Origin: Flavobacterium hydrophilum
Lineage (GTDB): Bacteria > Bacteroidota > Bacteroidia > Flavobacteriales > Flavobacteriaceae
Direction of reading: 5' to 3'
NCBI RefSeq assembly: GCF_003202405.1
Contig: NZ_QJHL01000005.1
Coordinates: 186,001-250,000, forward strand
Length of the DNA: 64,000 bases
Below, one piece after another: positions 52,245 through 59,367 of the stretch. The first letter of the stretch is position 1. Every line of letters begins with the position of its first letter. The notes under the pieces were generated by a model. It worked only from the letters and a program-made list of their open reading frames with translations, searched no databases and was not told the DNA's origin. Both the position numbers and the translations under genes were made by a program.

Positions 52245-53408
52245 CTACAACTTAAATTCTAATGCATCTATAAGCCCTTTTTCTTCTTCAGTAGCAGTGA
52301 ATCCGGAAATATCCCAATATTTAGTCAGAACTTTATTTTTTTTGTTGAAAAGTGATTTTTCCTTAAAAACATCACTTTCTTTATATGTGAAATTTTGTCT
52401 GTTGAAATTGGTCGTAATAAAACTATTGCGAACCTGAATATTTTTGATCTCCTCTTTCAAAACCAAATCATATCCTATCTCTTCATTTGCAGTCAATAAA
52501 TAATAATCCAAACCATCTATCCTATAATTAACCCTTACAGATGATTTTGTAATGTTTTTAGAACCAATTTGCTCGTTCTCCTGAATTTCTGCGAGATTTG
52601 TAGGTAAAATAATAACACTAAATTCTACTATCAGCTTTTTTTCAGGATCATAAACTATTTCATAGGTATCTAAGGCAGTTTTTGAATTATCTAACGGCGT
52701 TACAGACATAATATAATAGTTGTTATTGTTAGGATGTCCCTTGGTTGTAAAGCTGTATTCCTTTTTTGTTTTTGAATCCAAAAGAGGGTCAAAATACTTT
52801 AAATTTGAATAATTTTCCATGATATTATTCAAATTGTAGCCCATTAAATCAGCACTAATATCACTTTCCAACAAACCATAAGACCTGTTTTGCTCTACCA
52901 ATAATGTAGTAGTTGCTTTTTTCTGGCTGACTGAAAACTGAAAATTTACAAGTCCGTCATTATAATAAGAGTATTTGTTATTTAACAAAAAAAATTCTCG
53001 CACATATACTTTTAAGCGGTAAGAAGCAGCTAATTTTTGCCTTGAATTAATAACAATTTTTTGCAGAATTTTTTGTGGGTTTTCATGAGAAACAACTATT
53101 TCATCTAATTTATTATGATTGCTTTTAAGATAAACTACAAATTGATCTTGCTTTAGAGCGGCCCAGCGAAGCGTCAATTTTTCATAGTTAGTTTCAGAAA
53201 CCTGAACATTTGAAGCTCCGTTCAATTCAAAAGTTACTTTGCCTTCTTTATTACTTATTAAAGTCTGCTTGGTTTTCATGATAAATACGGTTGCATTTTC
53301 AATAGGCAGCTGCGTTTCAATATCTTTTACAAGAATAGAATACTCAGTATTTTGTGCAAAAATACCGACACTAAATAACAGAATAAATACAAGTATTAGT
53401 CTTCTCAT
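52245..53408 (-). CDS. Exported protein with a CarboxypepD-regulatory-like domain
   Basis: A 387-residue protein: signal peptide MRRLILVFILLFSVGIFAQ, then a beta-sandwich resembling the carboxypeptidase regulatory-like domain (about 22-100; YSILVKDIETQLPIENATVFI). The remainder is a large beta-rich domain without recognised motifs: VVSHENPQKILQKIV, ISADLMGYNLNNIM, DALEFKL at the end. It lacks a beta-barrel signature. Similar proteins occur alone in Flavobacteriaceae. The function is unknown; a periplasmic or outer membrane location is likely. Confidence 0.7.
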   Translation of the reverse strand: MRRLILVFILLFSVGIFAQNTEYSILVKDIETQLPIENATVFIMKTKQTLISNKEGKVTFELNGASNVQVSETNYEKLTLRWAALKQDQFVVYLKSNHNKLDEIVVSHENPQKILQKIVINSRQKLAASYRLKVYVREFFLLNNKYSYYNDGLVNFQFSVSQKKATTTLLVEQNRSYGLLESDISADLMGYNLNNIMENYSNLKYFDPLLDSKTKKEYSFTTKGHPNNNNYYIMSVTPLDNSKTALDTYEIVYDPEKKLIVEFSVIILPTNLAEIQENEQIGSKNITKSSVRVNYRIDGLDYYLLTANEEIGYDLVLKEEIKNIQVRNSFITTNFNRQNFTYKESDVFKEKSLFNKKNKVLTKYWDISGFTATEEEKGLIDALEFKL

Positions 53409-53506
53409 GGTAATTAGTAAAATACAAAAATTATTGCCAAATTTAACAAAAATAAAACATTAAAAACCAGCTCAGTACGAAATAAATTAAATATTTTATT
53501 TACAAA

Positions 53507-53539
53507 AAAAAATCCTAAGTTCTACACTCAGGATTTTTT
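53507..53539 (-). terminator. Terminator after the ferredoxin gene
   Basis: AAAAAATCCTAAGT (53507-53520) pairs with ACTCAGGATTTTTT (53526-53539) with one mismatch. On the minus strand it ends in a T run, 18 bases past the ferredoxin stop. Confidence 0.7.
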
Positions 53540-53557
53540 ATATCATAATTCAGAAAA

Positions 53558-53908
53558 TTATTCTCCATGCAAAAACGCTTGTCTATTTAACAAGGTTTCT
53601 TCATCTTCTACGTGATTATCATCTGGTACACAGCAATCAACAGGACATACAGCAGCACACTGAGGTTCGTCATGGAAACCTTTACACTCTGTACATTTTC
53701 CAGGTACAATATAATATACTTCATCCGAAATTGGTGTTTGAGCATCATCTGCATCAACTTCTGTTCCGTCTGGTAAAATTACTGTTCCTGAAAGACTTGT
53801 TCCGTCTTTATATCTCCAATCATCAGCACCTTCATAAATTGCTGTATTTGGGCACTCTGGTTCACAAGCCCCACAATTAATGCATTCGTCAGTTATAATT
53901 ATTGCCAT
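53558..53908 (-). CDS. 4Fe-4S dicluster ferredoxin
   Basis: A 116-residue ferredoxin. The first cluster motif is CINCGACEPECPN (about 10-22). The second is CTECKGFHDEPQCAAVCPVDCC (about 74-95) with a spacing that leaves an insert between second and third Cys, as in 2[4Fe-4S] ferredoxins of the Allochromatium type. Between the clusters is an insert of about 50 residues (ADDWRYKDGTSLSG and so on) usual for Bacteroidota forms. It carries electrons in the cytoplasm. It is divergent from the acyl-CoA reductase gene. Confidence 0.92.
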   Translation of the reverse strand: MAIIITDECINCGACEPECPNTAIYEGADDWRYKDGTSLSGTVILPDGTEVDADDAQTPISDEVYYIVPGKCTECKGFHDEPQCAAVCPVDCCVPDDNHVEDEETLLNRQAFLHGE

Positions 53909-53963
53909 CTTATTCTTGGTTACGAGTTAAAAATTATAAGATCTCACAAACATTTTATTCTGC

Positions 53964-53995
53964 TTTGCCTTATAACTTAATATAGCTTATTTTTG
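53964..53995 (+). promoter_or_regulatory. Promoter of the acyl-CoA reductase gene
   Basis: TTTG (53964-53967) and TATTTTTG (53988-53995) lie 20 bases apart, a good Bacteroidota promoter. The -7 box ends 40 bases before the ATG. Confidence 0.55.
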
Positions 53996-54035
53996 TGCAA
54001 AATTACAATCAAAACCTTTCATAAACAAATTACTT

Positions 54036-55118
54036 ATGTTACAAAACGAAAAAAAACAATCTTTTATAGCACTTGGTCGGTTTTTGAGTCAGTTTTCTGA
54101 AGAAAAAAGCGCTCAAAATGAATCTGTTTTAGGCAATGATTTGTTTTTTGAAGATTTTATAAAACTTATTCAGCTTTCGCAATCACACAATGGATGGTAC
54201 ACTCCTGAACAGGTATATTTTGCCATAAAATCATGGGCAGATGCTTTAACGGAAGAAAATATGGACAAATGGCTTTCCGGTTATTCTGCTGAATTTTCTC
54301 AAAATAAAAAAGAAAAAACAGTAGCTTTAATTTTAGCCGGGAATATTCCGTTGGTAGGATTTCATGATTTTTTATGCGTATTAATTACGGGAAATAAAGC
54401 TTTAGTAAAAACGTCTTCAAATGATCAGCATTTATTACCGTTTTTAGCAAAATATTTAATTTTTATTGATGAGGACTTAAAGGACAAAATCACTTTCGTG
54501 GAAGGAAAATTAGAGAATTTTGATGCTGTAATTGCAACCGGAAGCAACAACACATCCCGTTATTTTGAATATTATTTTAAAGATAAGCCTTCCATTATTC
54601 GTAAAAACAGAAATTCGGTTGCAGTATTAAATGGCCAGGAAACAAAAGAAGATCTGGAAGTTTTAGGCGAAGATATTTTTCGTTATTTCGGTTTGGGATG
54701 TCGTAACGTATCCAAAATTTTTGTTCCTAAAGATTATAAATTTGAAGCTTTTTTTGAAGCCATTTTTAAATATCAGGATGTTATTCATTATGAAAAATAT
54801 GCTAATAATTATGACTACAATAAAGCTGTTTTTTTAATGAGTAATTTCAAATTACTGGACAATGGTTTTTTAACAATTAAAGAAGATTCCAGTTATGCTT
54901 CTCCAATTTCGAGCGTTTTTTATGAATTTTATGAAAGCCTGGAAGATTTACAAAATCGTCTTGATGCTGAAGCCGAGCAAATTCAATGCATTGTAAGCAA
55001 TAATCTGATTAAAAGCAGTATTTCTTTCGGTAAAACACAGACTCCTCAATTATGGGATTACGCAGACAATGTTGATACTATATCGTTTTTGTTAATAACA
55101 TCGGATAAAAATTTATAA
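54036..55118 (+). CDS. Acyl-CoA reductase (LuxC-like)
   Basis: The 360-residue protein resembles LuxC-type long-chain acyl-CoA reductases, which reduce acyl-CoA to aldehyde with NADPH. ALILAGNIPLVGFHDFLCVLITGNKALVKTSS (two overlapping parts around 95-126) is the cofactor-binding region; YFGLGCRNVSKIFVP (about 227-241) gives the catalytic Cys. No luxD or luxE partners or luciferase genes are near. The neighbours are a ferredoxin (divergent) and serC/serA. In related genomes this group stays together, so the true substrate may be an amino-acid-related or fatty acyl thioester. Confidence 0.82.
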   Translation: MLQNEKKQSFIALGRFLSQFSEEKSAQNESVLGNDLFFEDFIKLIQLSQSHNGWYTPEQVYFAIKSWADALTEENMDKWLSGYSAEFSQNKKEKTVALILAGNIPLVGFHDFLCVLITGNKALVKTSSNDQHLLPFLAKYLIFIDEDLKDKITFVEGKLENFDAVIATGSNNTSRYFEYYFKDKPSIIRKNRNSVAVLNGQETKEDLEVLGEDIFRYFGLGCRNVSKIFVPKDYKFEAFFEAIFKYQDVIHYEKYANNYDYNKAVFLMSNFKLLDNGFLTIKEDSSYASPISSVFYEFYESLEDLQNRLDAEAEQIQCIVSNNLIKSSISFGKTQTPQLWDYADNVDTISFLLITSDKNL

Positions 55119-55197
55119 TTATTGCGAATAATTTAACGGTTTTTCGGCTTGTATTCCCGAAATTTGCGTTTTTAAAATTTGGACTTTTAACTATACC

Positions 55198-56268
55198 ATG
55201 AAAAAACACAACTACAGCGCAGGACCAAGTATTTTACCTCAGGAAGTTTTTGAAAAAGCATCAAAAGCAGTTTTAGATTTTAATAATTCAGGATTATCAA
55301 TTCTTGAAATTTCGCACCGAAGCAAAGATTTCGTTGCAGTTATGGATGAAGCCCGTGCATTGGCTTTAGACTTATTAGGCCTTACAGGCAAAGGATATCA
55401 GGCTTTATTTTTACAAGGTGGAGCAAGTACAGCATTTATAATGGCTCCTTATAACCTGATGAAAGAAAACGGAAAAGCAGCTTATTTAGATTCTGGAACA
55501 TGGGCGACAGCAGCCATCAAAGAAGCTAAACTTTTTGGAGAGACTGTTATCGTAGGTTCTTCAAAAGATGACAATTATACATATGTCCCAAAAGGTTATG
55601 AAATACCAGCTGACGCAGATTATTTTCACTGCACAAGCAACAACACCATTTTCGGAACACAAATGAAAGAATTCCCGACAACAAACATTCCTGTTGTATG
55701 TGATATGAGTTCTGATATTTTTTCACGTGTATTAGACTTCTCTAAATTTGATATAATTTATGCGGGAGCTCAAAAAAACATGGGACCTGCAGGAGCTACT
55801 TTAGTCGTAGTAAAGGAGGAAATCTTAGGTAAAAATGGAAGAACAATTCCTAGTATGTTAGATTACAGCAAACATATTAAAGCAGAAAGTATGTACAACA
55901 CTCCTTCTGTTTTCCCTGTATATGTTTCTTTGTTAACATTACAATGGATCAAAGAAAAAGGCGGTATAGCTGCTGTTGAAAAATTAAACAATGCAAAAGC
56001 AGCATTACTTTATAATGAAATCGACAGAAACCCATTATTCAAAGGAGCCGCAGTTGTAGAAGATCGTTCTAACATGAACGTTACTTTCCTTCTTACAAAC
56101 GCTGATCATACAGAAACGTTTGATAAATTATGGAAAGAAGCCGGAATTTCAGGATTGCCTGGACACCGTTCTGTTGGCGGATACAGAGCTTCAATTTACA
56201 ACGCTATGCCTATCGAAAGCGTACAGGTGTTAGTTGATGTAATGAAAGCTTTGGAAAGCAACGTTTAA
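55198..56268 (+). CDS. serC: Phosphoserine aminotransferase
   Basis: PLP aminotransferase converting 3-phosphohydroxypyruvate and glutamate to phosphoserine; also able to serve PLP synthesis. The 356 residues begin MKKHNYSAGPSILPQEVFEKA, the classic SerC start, and contain FLQGGASTAFIMAPYNL (about 71-87), the PLP lysine motif IIYAGAQKNMGPAG (about 185-198) and GLPGHRSVGGYRASIYNA (about 321-338). The next gene is serA, 193 bases downstream, separated by a structured element. Confidence 0.95.
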   Translation: MKKHNYSAGPSILPQEVFEKASKAVLDFNNSGLSILEISHRSKDFVAVMDEARALALDLLGLTGKGYQALFLQGGASTAFIMAPYNLMKENGKAAYLDSGTWATAAIKEAKLFGETVIVGSSKDDNYTYVPKGYEIPADADYFHCTSNNTIFGTQMKEFPTTNIPVVCDMSSDIFSRVLDFSKFDIIYAGAQKNMGPAGATLVVVKEEILGKNGRTIPSMLDYSKHIKAESMYNTPSVFPVYVSLLTLQWIKEKGGIAAVEKLNNAKAALLYNEIDRNPLFKGAAVVEDRSNMNVTFLLTNADHTETFDKLWKEAGISGLPGHRSVGGYRASIYNAMPIESVQVLVDVMKALESNV

Positions 56269-56302
56269 TTTTCAAACAAACGTTAATTCAAGGACAAGAG
56301 CC

Positions 56303-56379
56303 CTAGCCCCGATAGAAATGAAAATCCTTTTGTTTTTTTTCTTTAAAAAATAACAGATTGTAATGTATAGCGGGAATAG
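56303..56379 (+). ncRNA. Structured intergenic element, copy 2 (possible Flavo-1-like RNA)
   Basis: CTAGCCCCG (56303-56311) can pair with CGGGAATAG (56371-56379), again with mismatches in the middle; relative to copy 1 one U-A pair is replaced by C-G. It shares ATCCTTTTGT, TATAGCGG and TAGCTTCT with copy 1. The middle is T- and A-rich here instead of a GC palindrome. It lies between serC and serA, about 80 bases before serA. Confidence 0.45.
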
Positions 56380-56461
56380 CTTCTAATTAAAAAAAGAAAA
56401 AATTATATATCAGGGTTAATTGTAATCTTAAACTGTTAACCAAATAAACACATAAACTAAA

Positions 56462-57412
56462 ATGAAAGTATTAGCGAATGACGGAATTTCAAAAAGTGGA
56501 ATTCTAGCTTTAGAAAAAGGTGGATTTGAAGTTATCACTACAAAAGTAGCTCAGGAACAAGTTGCTAACTATATTAACGAAAATAACGTAAGCGTAATTT
56601 TAGTTCGTAGTGCAACTAAAGTACGTAAAGATATTATAGATGCATGTCCTGGTATCAAAATCATCGGACGTGGTGGTGTTGGTATGGATAATATTGATGT
56701 TGATTATGCTAAAAGCAAAGGAATCCATGTAATTAACACACCTGCTTCTTCATCAGAATCAGTGGCAGAATTGGTATTTGGACACTTACTTTCTGGTGTT
56801 CGTTTTTTACATGATTCTAACAGAAATATGCCTTTGGAAGGTGATTCAAACTTTGACGGTTTGAAAAAAGCTTACGCAAACGGTACTGAATTAAGAGGAA
56901 AAACATTAGGAATTGTTGGAATTGGCCGTATTGGTCAGGCTACTGCAAAAATGGCCCTTGGTTTAGGTATGAAAGTTATTGCTGCTGATGGATTTATTCC
57001 GTCTGTAGATGTAAAAGTGGAGTTTTTTGATGGTCAGTCAATCACGACTACTATTGTTCCTCAATCATTGGAATCATTATTAAAAGAATCTGATTTCATT
57101 ACATTACACGTTCCTGCTCAGGATGGTTACATCATTAGTGAGAAAGAGTTTGAAATCATGAAAGATGGTGTTGGAATCGTAAACTGTGCCCGTGGAGGTG
57201 TTATTGATGAAGTTGCTTTAATCAAAGCTTTAGATGCCGGAAAAGTAGCATTTGCAGGATTAGACGTTTTCGAAAGCGAACCAAAACCTGAAATGGCAAT
57301 TTTGATGCATTCTAAAATTTCTTTGACTCCTCACATTGGAGCTGCAACAGGAGAAGCTCAGGATAGAATTGGTACTGAATTAGCTTCACAAATCATTACT
57401 TTATTAAGTTAA
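56462..57412 (+). CDS. serA: D-3-phosphoglycerate dehydrogenase (short form)
   Basis: The 316-residue D-2-hydroxyacid dehydrogenase oxidises 3-phosphoglycerate to phosphohydroxypyruvate with NAD. Motifs: GRGGVGMDNIDV (about 70-81), NAD-binding GIVGIGRIGQATAK (about 149-162), ARGGVIDE (about 237-244) with the catalytic Arg, Glu in DVFESEPKPE (about 262-271), and TPHIGAATGEAQ with the catalytic His (about 283-294). It lacks the C-terminal ACT domain, so it may not be inhibited by serine through that route. The gene neighbour serC supports the call. Confidence 0.92.
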   Translation: MKVLANDGISKSGILALEKGGFEVITTKVAQEQVANYINENNVSVILVRSATKVRKDIIDACPGIKIIGRGGVGMDNIDVDYAKSKGIHVINTPASSSESVAELVFGHLLSGVRFLHDSNRNMPLEGDSNFDGLKKAYANGTELRGKTLGIVGIGRIGQATAKMALGLGMKVIAADGFIPSVDVKVEFFDGQSITTTIVPQSLESLLKESDFITLHVPAQDGYIISEKEFEIMKDGVGIVNCARGGVIDEVALIKALDAGKVAFAGLDVFESEPKPEMAILMHSKISLTPHIGAATGEAQDRIGTELASQIITLLS

Positions 57413-57435
57413 TTCATTATAACTAAATAATTTTG

Positions 57436-57478
57436 AGGGGATTTATTAACATTGCTTAATAAATCCCCTTTCTTTTTT
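57436..57478 (+). terminator. Terminator after serA
   Basis: A perfect 14-bp stem AGGGGATTTATTAA (57436-57449) / complement (57456-57469) with a 6-base loop, followed by TCTTTTTTT. Confidence 0.88.
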
Positions 57479-57513
57479 TATTAAATTTGAGTCTAATCTA
57501 AACACTAAAAACC

Positions 57514-58077
57514 ATGCTAGATCAATTAACCCAATTAGTACAGCAATTCGGTGGTGATGCTGTTGTAAAAAATGATGCCATTCCAAATGAGCATAATGAA
57601 GGCGTAATCAACGAGACAAGCAATTCTATATTTTCAGGACTGCAAAAAATCGCTTCAGAAGGTGGCGGAGAACAATTAGCAGCCTTGTTTCAGGGAAAAT
57701 CAATTGACAGTTCGAATCCGGTGGTACAACAGCTGAGCCAGCAGTTGTCGGGGAATCTTGGCGAAAAATTCGGGTTAAGCAGTGACACTTCTTCTAATGT
57801 TGCCGGAAGTATGATTCCGCAAATTTTAAATTCTTTAGTAAACAAAGCTAAAGATCCAAACGACGGAAGTTTCCAAATTACCGATATTATAAATGCAGTT
57901 ACAGGAAATAGTGATCAGGCTTCGGGCATTATGGATACCATTTCGAAATACGGAACACAATTTGGTCTGGATCAAAATGCGGATGGTAAACTTGATATTG
58001 AAGATGTTTTGGTCGTTACAAAAAGCAGTGGCGGTATAGCAGGATTTATTGGTAAATTTTTTAAAAGCAAAAAATAA
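57514..58077 (+). CDS. DUF937 family protein with a calcium-binding-like loop
   Basis: A 187-residue protein starting MLDQLTQLVQQFGGDAVV, with helical DUF937-type segments (FSGLQKIASEGGGEQLAALF, SSNVAGSMIPQILNSLVNKA). Near the C-terminus DQNADGKLDIED (about 152-163) matches a 12-residue EF-hand or dockerin-like calcium loop (D-x-N-x-D-G-x-x-D-x-x-D). It has no signal peptide. The function is unknown. A single loop suggests one Ca2+ site or a dimer with two. It is monocistronic between terminators. Confidence 0.78.
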   Translation: MLDQLTQLVQQFGGDAVVKNDAIPNEHNEGVINETSNSIFSGLQKIASEGGGEQLAALFQGKSIDSSNPVVQQLSQQLSGNLGEKFGLSSDTSSNVAGSMIPQILNSLVNKAKDPNDGSFQITDIINAVTGNSDQASGIMDTISKYGTQFGLDQNADGKLDIEDVLVVTKSSGGIAGFIGKFFKSKK

Positions 58078-58118
58078 CCTTCAGATATTATAAAATTAGA
58101 CTACTTTATAAAATATTT

Positions 58119-58156
58119 AAAAGCTGTTTGTTTAAATTCAAACAGCTTTTTCTTTT
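58119..58156 (+). terminator. Terminator after the DUF937 gene
   Basis: A perfect 12-bp stem AAAAGCTGTTTG (58119-58130) / CAAACAGCTTTT (58139-58150) with an 8-base loop and T-rich tail. Confidence 0.85.
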
Positions 58157-58238
58157 TAAATCCTGATTTTCATGACAAAGTGTTAAATAACAAAAGTCAT
58201 CACTCCTTTTTTTGTAAATTTAAGTTCAAATTTAAACA

Positions 58239-58676
58239 ATGAAAAATTTCATTTACATATTAATGGTTTTATTTACGATTATTGCCTGTTCTACATCTTC
58301 TAAGAACACAGTTGCATCGACAGATCCTAAATCTAAAGTAGCTGTAAACGATACTGTACGGATTGCAAATGATTCTTTAGAATATGAAGTGATTATTATA
58401 GACAATGGATTTAGTTTTTGGCTTTCTTCTCAGGCATTGCCAAGAAATTATTATTCTTTGGGGTATCTGGAAAATAAAAATATGATATACGTAACCGAAT
58501 GGAACAATCGTGTTTTACAGCCTCAACGCTACAATCCGAACTTATATGAGATGACTATAGATTATCAGTCACATATTAATTATGGTTATGAAGTAAATTA
58601 TCTCATCTACAATTATATGATTTACTTTCAAAATACTTACAAACAAAAATTAGGAGGCTATGTTCCTTCCAGATAA
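58239..58676 (+). CDS. DUF6146-like lipoprotein
   Basis: A 145-residue predicted lipoprotein with MKNFIYILMVLFTIIACSTSSK (lipobox IIAC, Cys at 17). The mature part starts with a Ser/Thr-rich linker and has YEVIIIDNGFSFWLSSQALPRN (two pieces, about 50-70), YVTEWNNRVLQPQRYNP and YEVNYLIYNYMIYFQNTY. These aromatic-rich blocks fit DUF6146 of Flavobacteriaceae. Function unknown. A membrane protein gene follows at 34 bases on the same strand. Confidence 0.75.
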   Translation: MKNFIYILMVLFTIIACSTSSKNTVASTDPKSKVAVNDTVRIANDSLEYEVIIIDNGFSFWLSSQALPRNYYSLGYLENKNMIYVTEWNNRVLQPQRYNPNLYEMTIDYQSHINYGYEVNYLIYNYMIYFQNTYKQKLGGYVPSR

Positions 58677-58710
58677 TGTTTAGTATATTTGTAATCATTC
58701 CAAACAAAAA

Positions 58711-59013
58711 ATGAATCGATTAAAGCAGCGCTGGGGTGTAACCTCTAATTTTCAGTTTGTCATCATATTTATTGTTTTTGCCATCACAGGATCGGCATCT
58801 GCATGGTTGTCCAGACCATTTTGTGAATGGCTTAATATTACCAAAGAAGATTTTGGCGGCTGGTTCACTCTTATTCGATTAATAATTATCTTTCCTATTT
58901 ATCAGGTTCTTTTGGTTGCCATTGGAACTATTTTTGGACAATTCCGTTTTTTTTGGAACTTCGAGAAGAAGATGCTTAAGAGTATGGGATTTGGTTTTCT
59001 TTTTAAAGATTAA
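58711..59013 (+). CDS. DUF6787-like small membrane protein
   Basis: A 100-residue protein with two helices: FQFVIIFIVFAITGSASAWL (about 15-34) and LIRLIIIFPIYQVLLVAIGTIF (about 53-74). It begins MNRLKQRWGV and ends FFWNFEKKMLKSMGFGFLFKD. It fits a DUF6787-type family. A TATATTTG box (58684-58691) lies 19 bases before the start, so it may have its own promoter. Function unknown. Confidence 0.72.
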   Translation: MNRLKQRWGVTSNFQFVIIFIVFAITGSASAWLSRPFCEWLNITKEDFGGWFTLIRLIIIFPIYQVLLVAIGTIFGQFRFFWNFEKKMLKSMGFGFLFKD

Positions 59014-59367
59014 TCCTTTTTCTTTATTTATCATTCACGATAGTTTCCGTCTCTTGATTTAAATATTTAAAAACAGATTTCTTTGATGATTTTGTTTATA
59101 AATTATTTTTTTTTCTAGAATATTCCCTTTTATTCAGGCAGAACGGTTACAAAATTTTAAAAAGAGCACTCAAATTTTCCCCTTACACTAAACCTTAGTG
59201 TTATCAATACTTTTTTAATAGTAAAAAGTATTTTTATTCAAAAAAAGAGCAAAAAATATCTTTTTTCAGCTACCAGAACAGGATAGAACAGGACAGTATT
59301 TTTATTAGTATTTTAAAACTTTACTACTAAGATTCAATTCTTTACTAATCACTAACCAACCATCACA
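59014..59367 (+). promoter_or_regulatory. 354-base region upstream of the pectate lyase, with operator-like repeats
   Basis: Two structures stand out. ACACTAA-ACC-TTAGTGT at 59185-59201 is a perfect 7-bp inverted repeat after TTTTCCCC. AGAACAGGAT-AGAACAGGAC at 59275-59294 is a 10-bp tandem direct repeat, one helical turn apart, ending about 74 bases before the ATG. They look like sites for a regulator of the pectate lyase. No regulator gene is next to it. No other gene is seen. Confidence 0.5.
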
